From NCBI RefSeq assembly GCF_001651865.1, contig NZ_LPUX01000062.1:1-64000 (forward strand): DNA of 64,000 nucleotides, read 5' to 3'. Under the pieces are notes generated by a model. The model had not been told where the DNA came from. It did no database searches and was given only the letters and a program-made list of their open reading frames with translations. This document shows, piece by piece, positions 42,754 to 52,374 of this stretch. Position 1 is the first letter of the stretch; every line of letters begins with the position of its first letter. This stretch comes from Sinorhizobium glycinis. GTDB lineage: Bacteria; Pseudomonadota; Alphaproteobacteria; Rhizobiales; Rhizobiaceae. Both the position numbers and the translations under genes were made by a program.

Positions 42754-44338
42754 AATCACCGGGGTCTCCGCCTCTCCGGGCGTCGCGGTCGGACCCGTCC
42801 ACCTCGCCGCCGATGTAACGGCGGAGGCGCTTGCGCTCGGCGACACCATGGCCTCGGAAGGCGACAAGCTGCGGCAGGCCGTCGCCACCGCCCTCGCGGA
42901 GCTAGAGGCTCTCGCGGACCGGTCGGACGAGGAAAGTGCCGGCATTCTCGATTTCCAGATCGAGATGCTGCTCGATCCGGCTCTCGTCGAAATGGCCGAG
43001 GAGAGGATCGTCGCCGGCGATGGCGCCGCACTCGCCTGGTTCGGGGCGCTCAACGACTATATCGCCGATATCGAGCAGGCACCCGATGAGCAGCTCCGCG
43101 CCCGCGCGATCGACATCGTCGATATCCGCAATCGCGTTCTTAGCGCGTTGACGGGCCGCCCTCTGGAGGACTTTGCGCCGGGTTCGGTTTTTGTCGGCAA
43201 GGACCTTGAGCCCAGCCTCCTCCTTCAGCATGACTGGACCGCCGGCGGCGCCATCATCCTCTTCGAAGGCAGTGTTTCCAGCCACGTGGCCATGCTCGCC
43301 CGCAGCCGTTCAGTCCCCATGGTCGTAGCAACCGGGCGGTTCAAAGTCGCCGATGGTGTGCGCGTGCTTGTCGATGCGAATGACGGCCGCGTGGTTGTCG
43401 CGCCTGAAGATCAGCAGATTAACAAGGCGCGGTCGAGAACAACCGAGGCAAGGCCAACTGTTCCGTCTCGAGCGGGCGGCGTGATCGAGACCGCCGACGG
43501 GGTTGCGATCCGCCTGTCGGCGATCGTCAATGATCCGATTGAGCTCAAATCCATTGATCCCTCGTCCGTCGCTGGCATCGGCCTGATGCGGACAGAGTTT
43601 TTGGGCAATGTCTTCAATCAGGAAACACATTACGACGTCTATAGGCAGGCGCTGGACTGGGCGGGCGATGCGCCGGTGATTGTGCGCATGTTGGATCTCG
43701 GCGGCGACAAGATGGAGTTGGGCGTCGGGGCCAAGGAGAGCGAAGCGTTCCTGGGACGACGAGGCATCCGGCTGCTTCTGGCGCTTCCGGAAATAGCCCG
43801 TCTGCAGGCGCGCGCTTTGTTGCGGGCAGCGGCGCACGGCAATCTCGGCGTCCTCCTGCCAATGATTACGGTGCCGGAAGAACTCGATGCGATGCGGGCG
43901 ATCTTCGAAGAGGAAGCGGCCGCGCTTGGCAGGAGGGGGGTGCAAACGCGCATGCCGGAGATTGGCATGATGGTGGAGGTGCCGGCGGCGGCGCTGATGC
44001 TCGATCGTTTTTTGCGGTCGGACTTCTTCTCCTTCGGGACAAACGACCTGGCGCAATATCTTGCGGCGGCCGCAAGGGACGACCAAAGCGTCGCCGCACT
44101 TTACAACGCCGCCACGCCGGCGGTCTTAAGGGTAATCGCGCAGGGCGTGGCGCTTGCCGAGGCGATGAAAAAATCGATCGGGATCTGCGGCGAGATGGCC
44201 TCCGACCCCCAGCATATACCGGCGCTCATGGCAGCGGGCCTTCGCCACTTCTCGATGGCGCCCAATCGCTTGGCGGACATAAGATCCACAATCGCCGGCA
44301 TGTACTCGGACGGCCGGGCCGCGGCGGAGATGAAGTGA
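42737..44338 (+). CDS. PTS Enzyme I (phosphoenolpyruvate-protein phosphotransferase)
   Basis: A 533-residue Enzyme I. The phosphohistidine is His183 in GSVSSHVAMLARSRSVPMVV. The PEP-binding barrel shows GLMRTEFL, MLDLGGDKMELG, IGMMVEVPAAALMLD and FFSFGTNDLAQYLAAAARDD. It is about 40 residues shorter than E. coli EI. The ATG at 42737 is preferred, with AAGAAAAGAAG before it. It transfers phosphate from PEP to the adjacent HPr. Dedicated EI copies in dha operons are uncommon but known. Confidence 0.93.
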   Translation: MAETLEITGVSASPGVAVGPVHLAADVTAEALALGDTMASEGDKLRQAVATALAELEALADRSDEESAGILDFQIEMLLDPALVEMAEERIVAGDGAALAWFGALNDYIADIEQAPDEQLRARAIDIVDIRNRVLSALTGRPLEDFAPGSVFVGKDLEPSLLLQHDWTAGGAIILFEGSVSSHVAMLARSRSVPMVVATGRFKVADGVRVLVDANDGRVVVAPEDQQINKARSRTTEARPTVPSRAGGVIETADGVAIRLSAIVNDPIELKSIDPSSVAGIGLMRTEFLGNVFNQETHYDVYRQALDWAGDAPVIVRMLDLGGDKMELGVGAKESEAFLGRRGIRLLLALPEIARLQARALLRAAAHGNLGVLLPMITVPEELDAMRAIFEEEAAALGRRGVQTRMPEIGMMVEVPAAALMLDRFLRSDFFSFGTNDLAQYLAAAARDDQSVAALYNAATPAVLRVIAQGVALAEAMKKSIGICGEMASDPQHIPALMAAGLRHFSMAPNRLADIRSTIAGMYSDGRAAAEMK

Positions 44339-44749
44339 ATGTCGCGCGAGACAGTTGAAGATCCCATCATCGCCTACAAGACGATCCTGGCGCAGATCAT
44401 CGACAATCGGCCGTCGGGAACCCGTCAGCGGCTCGCCGCAGCACTCGGCAAACATCGCAGCTTTGTGACGCAGGTGACAAGCCCAGCCTACTCCACCCCG
44501 CTGCCGGCGCGTCATCTCGCGACGATCTTCCGTGTCTGCCACTTCAGCCCGGGCGAGCAGGAGCGCTTCCTTCAGGCCTATCAGTCCGCACACCCCGGTA
44601 AGCTGCCGGATTTCGGAAGCACGGAGAAGCTGCGCCAGCTCTCGCTGATCGTTCCCGATCTTGGCGACGAAAAGAAGAACCGCCTGTTCGACGAAGCGAT
44701 CGAGGAACTCGTCCGGAGCATGGCGAAACTGGTTGGAACGATGGATTAG
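44339..44749 (+). CDS. Small HTH-like protein in the dha operon
   Basis: A 136-residue protein that starts on the base after the EI stop. The segment SGTRQRLAAALGKHRSFVTQ with VTSPAYSTPLPARHLATIFR looks like a lambda-repressor-type helix-turn-helix (compare QxxLAxxLGxxxSxVSxI). The C-terminal half is helical. A role as a local regulator or EI/HPr-linked protein is possible. I do not recognise the family with certainty. Confidence 0.75.
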   Translation: MSRETVEDPIIAYKTILAQIIDNRPSGTRQRLAAALGKHRSFVTQVTSPAYSTPLPARHLATIFRVCHFSPGEQERFLQAYQSAHPGKLPDFGSTEKLRQLSLIVPDLGDEKKNRLFDEAIEELVRSMAKLVGTMD

Positions 44750-44891
44750 CGGGTTGCGATGTGTTTCAGTACGTCGCTGCCCCGACAAGACCCTCTAGTT
44801 TCGAGTCTGATCGAGGGCACCGGTGTCGAGGTTGAAGCGTTGCGGCTATTTTGCGCAGGGCAGGAGAGCACGGCGTCGTGGGAGGCGCACG

Positions 44892-45881
44892 ATGAAGAAA
44901 TTCATGAACCGAGCCGAGACGCTGGTGGCTGAAAGTCTCGCCGGCTTCGTCGCAGCCCACGAACGGCTCGTGGCTTTCGGCGCCGACAGGAAGTTCATTC
45001 GCCGACGCAGTCTTCGTCCGGGCAAGGTCGCGCTCATTTCGGGCGGCGGCGCCGGGCACGAGCCGATGCATGTCGGTTTTGTCGGGAAAGGTATGCTGGA
45101 CGCCGCCTGCACCGGACATGTCTTCACCTCTCCGACACCGGACCAGATCATTGCCGCGATCCGGGAAACCGACGGCGGCGAGGGCTGTCTGCTCATCGTC
45201 AAGAATTATGACGGCGACGTCATGAATTTCGAAATGGCCGCCGAGCTCGCGGGGGCCGAGCACCGGATCGCCACCGTGATCGTGCGCGACGACGTCAACC
45301 CCGGCGGGTCGAAGCGCAGCCAAGGCAGGAGAGGCGTTGCGGGAACGCTCGTGGTCGAGAAGTTGCTCGGAGCAGCGGCGGAGGCCGGCTGGAGGCTCGA
45401 TGAACTGAGCGCGCTTGGCGAGGACCTGAACGGCCGCATCCGCACCGTGGGCGTGTCGCTCCGCGGTGTCACCGTACCCGACACGGAGCGGGAGACCTTC
45501 GTGCTCCACGAAAATGAAATGGAGATGGGCGTCGGAATTCACGGAGAGCCCGGCCGCGCACGGGTCAAATTCGCGACCGCCGACGAAATCGTGGAAACGA
45601 TGCTCGAGGCGATCTTGAGCGATCTGGCGCCGGACCAGAGCGACAAGCTGCTCCTCTTCATCAACGGCTTCGGTGGCACGCCGGTATCGGAGCTCTATCT
45701 CGCTTACAATTGCGCCCGAGCGCGGCTTGCGCGCTTGGGCGTCACGGTTGCCCGGTCGCTGGTCGGAACCTACGTCACCTCCCTGGACATGGCGGGCCTC
45801 TCGGTCACCGTTGCGCGCCTCGAGGAACGAGAGCTTTCCTTGTGGGACGCGCCGGCCGACACCGCGGCGCTGCGCTGGTGA
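44892..45881 (+). CDS. dhaK: Dihydroxyacetone kinase subunit DhaK (PTS type)
   Basis: A 329-residue stand-alone DhaK with ALISGGGAGHEPMHVGFVGK at 47-66 and His217 in GVGIHGEPG, which forms the hemiaminal with the ketone. No DhaL domain is present, in contrast to the 39688 gene. GGGAGG precedes the ATG at 44892. It completes a DhaK/DhaL/DhaM/HPr/EI set. It lies 142 nt after the HTH gene, still on the same strand. Confidence 0.92.
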   Translation: MKKFMNRAETLVAESLAGFVAAHERLVAFGADRKFIRRRSLRPGKVALISGGGAGHEPMHVGFVGKGMLDAACTGHVFTSPTPDQIIAAIRETDGGEGCLLIVKNYDGDVMNFEMAAELAGAEHRIATVIVRDDVNPGGSKRSQGRRGVAGTLVVEKLLGAAAEAGWRLDELSALGEDLNGRIRTVGVSLRGVTVPDTERETFVLHENEMEMGVGIHGEPGRARVKFATADEIVETMLEAILSDLAPDQSDKLLLFINGFGGTPVSELYLAYNCARARLARLGVTVARSLVGTYVTSLDMAGLSVTVARLEERELSLWDAPADTAALRW

Positions 45882-45953
45882 GTCTGATCTGATATTTCAC
45901 GCGGTGGTCCGACGGAATTTTAGGTCTTCGTGTTTTACGTCTGCAGCATTAGA

Positions 45954-46055
45954 GCGGGATGCGCTCACATACGTTCGCGTCGCCGCTCTAAACCTTTGTT
46001 TTTGCCGCATTTGTGCGACGTCAGGTGATTCCACCTGACTGCAAAATGCTCTAGT
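45954..46055 (+). repeat. Composite rhizobial palindromic repeat, copy B
   Basis: A mosaic whose right half contains GTCAGGTGATTCCACCTGAC (46020-46039), the plus-strand counterpart of the 791-810 palindrome, followed by TGCAAAATGCTCTAG. The left half starts GAGCGGGATGCG and includes CGCCGCTCT as an imperfect inverted partner. A typical intergenic repeat of this genome; it may form a stable hairpin downstream of the dha operon and help end transcription. Confidence 0.7.
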
Positions 46056-46293
46056 TGTTCTCCGGAACACGCATCGGCAGCCAAGGGTCGGACGCGATAC
46101 CTGGCTCTGTTTTTCATCCCAGCGGTCCTGGTCCGCAATGCCCTTTCATATCTTGGACAGGAACCACTCAACGCCCATGCCTCTAAGGCGCCAACAAACA
46201 GAACGGCGACGCGCAGGCGATGCACGCACTTAGCGGTGAGGACGGGCTGCCCTACGCCTTTCCAATAACGGGGAGTTACGGTTCGATTCCGTT

Positions 46294-46366
46294 CAAGGCG
46301 AGGGATGGGAGTCGACATCCCGGACTGGTCGGCATGTTGCCGGCTTCCGATCGTCTCAGTCGGGTG
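46294..46366 (+). ncRNA. Structured repeat element, copy 1 (candidate small RNA)
   Basis: A 73-nt element sharing conserved blocks with 60219-60288. Hairpin 1 is GGGATG/CATCCC (46302-46307 with 46316-46321). Hairpin 2 is CGGCA-TGT-TGCCG (46330-46342). The 3' block GGCTTCCGATCGTCTCAGTC is nearly identical in both copies. In hairpin 2 an A-T pair here is replaced by G-C in copy 2. I do not recognise a named RNA family; orientation is not proven. Confidence 0.5.
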
Positions 46367-46750
46367 TGGAGCGGAAGTCCGCCGCGTGGATGCGGGAGCG
46401 CAGCTTCGCGCGCCAAGTGCGGACATTAGTCTAGCAATACGTGTATCCAGGTTCCGGGGCCGGCGATGGCGTGCCGCTTGGAAGCATCGACCCAACCGCG
46501 TCCGTCCCGTATAGGGAAAGGATATCGGACGCGCTCGAACGGCGTCGTTCGAAGCGTGGTCCCGGTCTATCCTTTCGCTCGGGTCTTTTCAGCGCCAGCA
46601 CGTTCGTAGAGGGAGGTTTTTCTGATCCAGCAGCCGATGCTCGACTGTTCATTCGATGGAGGGACCGCTGCGGTCGGCGTTACGCCTAGGTCTTGGAGCA
46701 GGAGATCTGGCGCTTCAGGCCGGTCCTGGTCGGATCCAAGGGCTACGCGG

Positions 46751-48013
46751 TCAGTGGTAATTCTTGAGGTTGATGGTCGTGCTGAATTCGCCGTTCATCA
46801 GTCGCTTCAGGTGAAAGCCAGCGAGCGGGTCCTCGGGGTTACGACCAACCAGCGCAGCGAATGAAGCTACGGCATGAGGATCGCCGGTCTGCAGTTCTTC
46901 GAAAGCAGCCATGTACGCCTGCGTTGCGCCGCTGGCATAGCTTTCGCCCTCAAGCGGCTCGAAAGCGCGGATCGGCTCCGTCCTGCCTCTGAGCAGGAGG
47001 TCGCCAACAGGACGACCGCAGAACCCCTGCATGTTCGCTGCGAGGCTGCCACTCACGCAAATGCGTGTGCCAAGCGACTTGTTGGCCGCTTCCAAGCGCG
47101 CGGCAACGTTGATGGTGTCGCCGTAGGCGCTGTAGTCGAAGAACTTTCCTCCGCCGAAGTTGCCGACCACGGCCGTGCCGGCATGCGCACCAATCCGGGT
47201 ATGGCCAAGGGCTATTCCCTTTCTACACCAGTGTTCACGGAAAGACAGTGCGAAGGCGTCAAGTGCGAATGAGCAGGCGATCGCGCGACTGGCATGGTCC
47301 GGCTGATCGACCGGTGCGCCGAAAAGTACGTGGAGTGCGTCGCCAATGATCTTGGCGACAGTACCATCATGTGCGAACACGATGTCGGTCATGCCGACGA
47401 TGTAATCATTGAGGAGCTGCCCGAGCACGTTCGGCTCGATCGTTTCCACCAGTGTGGTGAACCCCGTCAGATCGGTAAAGAGCGACGCAACATCCCGGCG
47501 TTTCCCGCCAAGATCAAGAGCGTCGTCGGCGCTGTTGGCTAGGCGTTCGGCGAGATTTGGCGAAAAGTAGCGGGAAAGTGACGCCCGCGCCTGCTCGGCC
47601 GCCGACTGCCTGCGCTGCGCTTCGCGCAACGCCTCCATGTGGTGGATCGTCTTGACGATCGTAGCCTCCAGGTCGGGAAAATCGATCGGCTTCGTTACGA
47701 AATCATATGCGCCGCGGTTCATCGCGGTCCGGATGTTGGCCATATCGCTGTAGGCGGAGACGATAATCGTGGACAGATCCTCGTCCCTCTGCTGAAGCTT
47801 CGCCAGCAGCGACAGGCCATCCATACGCGGCATGTTGATGTCGCTCAGCACAATATCCACGTCGTTGTTGGCAGCAAGCACGGCCAAGGCGTCAACTCCG
47901 TCGCAGGCGAAGAGGAAACGCAGTGAGCCGTCGCGGATTTGCTGCCGGAATTTCTGGAGAAGAAGCATCTCCAGGTCCGGCTCGTCGTCCACAACGAGTA
48001 TGCTTGTGCTCAT
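46751..48013 (-). CDS. Response regulator with class III adenylate/guanylate cyclase domain
   Basis: A 420-residue protein. Residues 1-125 form a receiver domain with phospho-acceptor Asp58 (VLSDINMPRMDG) and KPIDFPDLE after the conserved Lys. A class III cyclase domain follows (about 165-360): metal-binding DVASLFTDLTGFT, IIGDALHVLFGAPV and YSAYGDTINVAARLEAANKS. It probably makes cAMP when phosphorylated by the kinase encoded two genes upstream. It overlaps the stand-alone receiver gene as ATGA and is the last gene of the operon. Confidence 0.92.
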   Translation of the reverse strand: MSTSILVVDDEPDLEMLLLQKFRQQIRDGSLRFLFACDGVDALAVLAANNDVDIVLSDINMPRMDGLSLLAKLQQRDEDLSTIIVSAYSDMANIRTAMNRGAYDFVTKPIDFPDLEATIVKTIHHMEALREAQRRQSAAEQARASLSRYFSPNLAERLANSADDALDLGGKRRDVASLFTDLTGFTTLVETIEPNVLGQLLNDYIVGMTDIVFAHDGTVAKIIGDALHVLFGAPVDQPDHASRAIACSFALDAFALSFREHWCRKGIALGHTRIGAHAGTAVVGNFGGGKFFDYSAYGDTINVAARLEAANKSLGTRICVSGSLAANMQGFCGRPVGDLLLRGRTEPIRAFEPLEGESYASGATQAYMAAFEELQTGDPHAVASFAALVGRNPEDPLAGFHLKRLMNGEFSTTINLKNYH

Positions 48014-48399
48014 GCGAGGCCCCCAACCCGACTGTCGATTTCTTCTCGCAACGCAATGAAGTCGATCGGCTTGGTCAGCAACGCTTCTGCGCCACTTTCC
48101 ATGGCTCGTCGCTTCGTGTCCGGATCGCCATAGGCTGTGATCATGATCACCGGCACATCGGGCCGTATGCTCCTCGCCTTCGGTAGCAGTTCGAGCCCGC
48201 TCATCCCTGGCATGTTCACATCGGACAGGATGAGAATAAGCGTGACGTCGCCCGCATCGGCGATCCGCTCGAGTGCGGATGACGCTGATCGCGTGAACTC
48301 CATTACAAAGCGGCCAGCGCGCAGGTCACGGCGGAACTGCTGTTTGAAAAGCAATTCGACGTCGGGCTCGTCATCGACCACCAGGATGAGGAGGCTCAT
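48010..48399 (-). CDS. Stand-alone response regulator receiver protein
   Basis: A 129-residue single-domain receiver. Acidic DDEP at 9-12, phospho-acceptor Asp60 ([12 protein letters not shown]), the Thr in MITAYGD and the Lys in LLTKPIDF are all present. There is no output domain. It overlaps the kinase by 4 nt and the receiver-cyclase gene by 4 nt. It may act as a phosphate shuttle or sink between the kinase and the cyclase. Confidence 0.94.
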   Translation of the reverse strand: MSLLILVVDDEPDVELLFKQQFRRDLRAGRFVMEFTRSASSALERIADAGDVTLILILSDVNMPGMSGLELLPKARSIRPDVPVIMITAYGDPDTKRRAMESGAEALLTKPIDFIALREEIDSRVGGLA

Positions 48400-51300
48400 G
48401 ATCTGCCCTCCGGTGTTGTCATCGCCGGGGTCATCCGCGGCAGTCGAATGCGAAACTCGGTGTATTGACCGGGTTCTGTGTCCACCTCGATGGAACCAGC
48501 ATGCTGCTTGACAATGATGTCGTAGCTGAGCGACAGGCCGAGGCCCGTCCCCTCGCCAGCAGGTTTGGTTGTGAAGAAAGGATTGAACATCTTCTCCTTC
48601 ACCTCCGGCGGGATTCCCACACCATTGTCACGGATGATGATCTCAACGCTGTCTCCCAGATCTCTGGTCACCGCCGCGAGCGTCGGCTCATAACTGCCAC
48701 CCAGCTCGGATGCCGCGCGTTTGCTCGTCGCATAGAAACCGTTTGAGATAAGGTTGAGAAGCACGCGTGTGATCTCCTGCGGGTATAGGTCGACCTCACC
48801 GGCCACTGGATCGAGTGATTTCTGCAGCGTGATCGTGAACCCCTGCATCTCGGCACGAGCCCCATGATAGGCGAGATTGAGGCTCTCCTCGACGAGGCCG
48901 TTGATATTGGTCGGGCGGCGCTCTCCCGCCCCCTGACGCGAATGCATAAGCATGTTCTTGACGATTGAATCGGCGCGTTTGCCGTGCTGGACGATCTTCT
49001 CAAGATTGCCCTTTATCGTCTCGGCGAGTGTGTCGATCTCGGCGCGCGGCGCGCCGTCGGCTACCGCGCCGCCCACCGCCTGCTGAAGCTCTTCGATCAA
49101 TTCGACCGACAGCGCCGAGAAATTGTTGACGAAGTTCAACGGGTTCTTGATCTCGTGCGCAATTCCGGCGGTCAGTTGTCCGAGCGAGGCGAGCTTCTCC
49201 GTCTGGATCAATCGGTCCTGCGTGGTCTTGAGTTCCTCGAGGGAGCGCGACAGCTCCTCGGTTCTCGTCTGCACTTCCTGGAAAAGACGCACATTTTCGA
49301 TCGCGATCACCGCCTGGTCGGCGAAGGTCGATGCCAGCTCGATCTGCTTATCGGTGAAGGGCCGCACGGTCGAGCGGGCCAATGCGAGCACCCCGATCGG
49401 GTTTCCTTCGCGCAGGAGCGGCACGCCAAGTACGCTACGAAACCCGCCAAGTCTTTGCGCTTCCGGCATGCCGTACTCGGGATCATCGAGGACGTCGGCG
49501 ACCTGAACCGGCCGGACCTCAAGCAGGGTTCGCCCGACTATGCTGCCGCGCCCCGGCTCCAGTGGGAGCGCTCGGAAATATCGGTCGAACTCCTGCGAGA
49601 AGCCGAAGCGGGCGACAGGATAGTGCGCGTCACCCATCGGCCGGGTCATCGTCGCCATGTCCGCCTCGCAAAGACGGGCAGCGGACGCTACGAGGGTATC
49701 CAGAACCGATTGCAGGTCGAATGCGGAGCGGCTGATGACTTTCAGTACGTCGGCCGTTGCGGTCTGCTGCTTCAGCGCCTCGGCCAGTTCGGCGGTCCGC
49801 GCCTTCACCTCGTCGAACAGCCGGACGTTCTCGATCGCAATGACCGCCTGGTCGGCAAAGGTCTGGAGAAGTCCAATCTGCTTTTCGGTGAACGGCTTGA
49901 CTTCCGTCCGGCGGATGACGAGGCCGCCAATTGCCTCGTGTTGCCGTAGCAGGGGCGCTGCAAGGATGGTGCGATGTCCCATCCGAACGGCCATGCGCTG
50001 GCCGTCAGGGAACTCCTCGGCGTCGGCGCTCAGGTCGGGGACATGCACCGGCTTTCGGTCCAGGACCGCCCGCCCCGTTACCCAGTCCCGTGACACTGGC
50101 CAGGCAAAGAAATCCATTGGAATCGGCCCATGATGCGCTCTCGCATTGAGCGTGTCACCATCCTTCAGGAATATCACTGCATCATAAGCGTCGCAAAGTC
50201 GCACGGCCGATTCGACAAGCGTATCCAGCACAGCCTGCAGATCGAATGCTGACCGGCTGATGACCTTGAGGACATCCGCTGTCGCAGTTTGCTGCTGTAG
50301 GGATTCTTTCAGCTCAAGATTGCGTTGCTCCAGATCGGTGAACAGCCGGACGTTCTCGATCGCGATCACCGCCTGATCGGCGAAGGTTCGCAGGAGCTCG
50401 ACCTGTCGCTCCGGAAAACATCCGACCTCGCGCCGGTCGACGCCGATTGCTCCGATGGGACGGCCGTTCAGCGTGAGCGGCACACCGATGGCACTGCGGT
50501 AGGACATGATCTTCGCCAACGAGAGGAGTTGATACTCGGGATCGGCAAACACGTCCGCGATCTGCTCTATGGCGCCGCTGAGAAAGGCACGCCCCGTCAC
50601 ATTGGCCCTGCTTGGTTTTCGGGGAAAGATGGCTCGGACCGCTTCGATACCTTCGCGAGAGACACCATGATAAGCGACCGGGTGCATGAGTTCCCCGTCG
50701 AAACGGAAGACAAAGCAGAATTCCGCCGCGCAAAGTCTTGCTGCGTTCTTCGCGATTGAGTCGAACACCGGCTGCACGTCGGTGGGCGAAGTCGAGATGA
50801 CGCGCAGGATTTCGCTCGTTGCCGTCTGCTGTTCGAGCGCCTCGGTGAGCTCTCGGTTGTGGGCCTTAGCCTCGTTGAACAGCCGGACGTTCTCGATCGC
50901 GATCACCGCCTGATCGGCGAATGTTCGCAGCAGCTCGACCTGCCGCTCGGGAAAGAGGCCGATCGCGCGCCGCGTGACGGCGATCGCTCCGATCGGACGT
51001 TCCTTCCACAAGAGCGGCACGCCAATGGCGCTGCGGTAGGACACGATCTTCGCGAGCGGCAGCATCTTATAATCAGGGTCGGTAAAGACGTCGGGGATCT
51101 GTTCGACGACACCGCCGATAAATGCTCGGCCCGTGACATTGCCTCTGTTTGGTTGCTGCGGAAACTTGGCGCCTACGGCTTCGATGCCCTCGCGCGAAAT
51201 GCCGTGATACGCGGCCGGATGCAGCAGCGCGCCGTCGAACCGAAATACGAAACAGAATTCTGCCGCGCAAAGCCTCGCTGCGCTCTCCGCTATCGCGTCG

Positions 51301-51470
51301 AACACCGGCTGGACGTCGTCGGGTGAGGTGGAGATCACACGCAGAATTTCGCTCGTCGACGTCTGTTGCTCGAGGGTCTCGTCAAGCTCCCGCTTCAGCA
51401 GCTCGACCTGTTGCCTGAGACTGACGCTCGATTCATCCGCCTCGCGCCCCTCCACTGCAGTATCCCCCAT
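48396..51470 (-). CDS. Multi-GAF sensor histidine kinase
   Basis: A 1024-residue soluble kinase. Four GAF domains stand in tandem (roughly 45-200, 225-380, 400-560 and 580-735), each ending in the repeated phrase [16 protein letters not shown] and joined by coiled linkers such as [15 protein letters not shown] His-kinase core follows with His772 in [13 protein letters not shown], then [12 protein letters not shown] (N box), [13 protein letters not shown] (G1) and [14 protein letters not shown] (G2). No membrane helix is present. GAF 1 and 2 are near copies, as are their linkers. It heads an operon with a receiver and a receiver-cyclase. The sensed ligand is unknown. Confidence 0.95.
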   Translation of the reverse strand: MGDTAVEGREADESSVSLRQQVELLKRELDETLEQQTSTSEILRVISTSPDDVQPVFDAIAESAARLCAAEFCFVFRFDGALLHPAAYHGISREGIEAVGAKFPQQPNRGNVTGRAFIGGVVEQIPDVFTDPDYKMLPLAKIVSYRSAIGVPLLWKERPIGAIAVTRRAIGLFPERQVELLRTFADQAVIAIENVRLFNEAKAHNRELTEALEQQTATSEILRVISTSPTDVQPVFDSIAKNAARLCAAEFCFVFRFDGELMHPVAYHGVSREGIEAVRAIFPRKPSRANVTGRAFLSGAIEQIADVFADPEYQLLSLAKIMSYRSAIGVPLTLNGRPIGAIGVDRREVGCFPERQVELLRTFADQAVIAIENVRLFTDLEQRNLELKESLQQQTATADVLKVISRSAFDLQAVLDTLVESAVRLCDAYDAVIFLKDGDTLNARAHHGPIPMDFFAWPVSRDWVTGRAVLDRKPVHVPDLSADAEEFPDGQRMAVRMGHRTILAAPLLRQHEAIGGLVIRRTEVKPFTEKQIGLLQTFADQAVIAIENVRLFDEVKARTAELAEALKQQTATADVLKVISRSAFDLQSVLDTLVASAARLCEADMATMTRPMGDAHYPVARFGFSQEFDRYFRALPLEPGRGSIVGRTLLEVRPVQVADVLDDPEYGMPEAQRLGGFRSVLGVPLLREGNPIGVLALARSTVRPFTDKQIELASTFADQAVIAIENVRLFQEVQTRTEELSRSLEELKTTQDRLIQTEKLASLGQLTAGIAHEIKNPLNFVNNFSALSVELIEELQQAVGGAVADGAPRAEIDTLAETIKGNLEKIVQHGKRADSIVKNMLMHSRQGAGERRPTNINGLVEESLNLAYHGARAEMQGFTITLQKSLDPVAGEVDLYPQEITRVLLNLISNGFYATSKRAASELGGSYEPTLAAVTRDLGDSVEIIIRDNGVGIPPEVKEKMFNPFFTTKPAGEGTGLGLSLSYDIIVKQHAGSIEVDTEPGQYTEFRIRLPRMTPAMTTPEGRS

Positions 51471-51948
51471 GCAATCAGCTTGCGTCGACCATTACCGTCC
51501 TCCACCACGGGATGCGCCCCACGTCTAATCCCATGGCCGGTATGCCTGCCAGAAAGGCTAGAATACTCCATCTGATCAGTTGTGACGAGGTGACCTCACA
51601 GCCATGCGCGTCTGAGTCAGGCAATTGCTGCCACAAGAATCCCTTTCGGGCGGGCGAACGAACGCCCGCAGAGTGTCGATCTTTCCCATTCCCATCGTCG
51701 CAAAGAGCGGCCAGCACCGGAAATCCCAGGGTTATCGACGAGCGGCAGCAACGGGTCGAACTTTCCGGTTCCCGTTAGTCGGGGCGGCAGACCTTTCCGG
51801 TTCCCATCCGTTGTGGATGAGTTGAAACCGGTCGCTCGACGAATTTCTTTTCCGGAGACCCCTCTCCAAAGTGAGCGAGCAAGAAAATCGAGCGGCTGCA
51901 TTGGAAATTGCTTGAATGGCGGGCGATGTGAGCCTCGCAAGGCAGTCC
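51471..51948. other. Spacer with short direct repeats
   Basis: No supportable gene. CTTTCCGGTTCCC occurs twice (51761-51773 and 51793-51805), 32 bp apart. An inverted segment CGGGCG..CGCCCG lies near 51649-51668. The small frames here are short and unrelated to known proteins. Confidence 0.5.
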
Positions 51949-52206
51949 CTAGCGGCGCCAGAATGGTTTGCTTATCTCTGCATCGACCTGTGCTTGGGAC
52001 AGCCCAACGTCATTCAAGAGTTCCGGTGTGTGCTCAGCCATCCGCGCGAGTTGCGCGCGAAAACGCAGTCGCTCGTCCCATGCCATGAGAAGACGAATCG
52101 GATTTCGCCAGCCATCGATGCGACCGCCGTCCTGGCTCGGATTTTGACTCAAGTCTAAACCTACGTTCCTAGAGAACCCGGACATTCCGCTCAGAATGTT
52201 GCTCAT
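51949..52206 (-). CDS. DUF1127 small protein
   Basis: An 85-residue protein whose C-terminal part RAQLARMAEHTPELLNDVGL and KPFWRR is the DUF1127 pattern (short Arg-rich helix then L.DIGL). Small proteins of this kind in alphaproteobacteria affect RNA turnover and phosphate or stress responses, but most are uncharacterised. The ATG at 52206 has an AGGAA site; a longer frame to 52314 has no such support. Divergent from the LuxR-type gene at 52375. Confidence 0.8.
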   Translation of the reverse strand: MSNILSGMSGFSRNVGLDLSQNPSQDGGRIDGWRNPIRLLMAWDERLRFRAQLARMAEHTPELLNDVGLSQAQVDAEISKPFWRR

Positions 52207-52374
52207 CGTCGTTCCTGATGGTTTTTGCCCATTCGGGCGGTTGATGAATGCAGCAACTCTAGGCGCACCAAGCGAATGAACCATCGCGCATGTGCAGTGT
52301 TTCGTCTCCCGCATTTGTAGTATTTTGCCCAGGCTGCAGTTGTAACTGAACTATTCGGGTGGCAGGTATCAGGC

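Larger units (their letters stand above)
45882..46750. other. Gene-poor spacer with repeats
   Basis: No gene I can support. The region carries a palindromic repeat element (about 45954-46055) and the structured element at 46294-46366. The short frames seen between 46200 and 46700 match no family I know. The genes on either side are oriented towards this spacer. Confidence 0.6.

Noticed and set aside
46441..46689. 82-residue frame in the dha-cyclase spacer
   Set aside because: No family resemblance and no convincing ribosome site.
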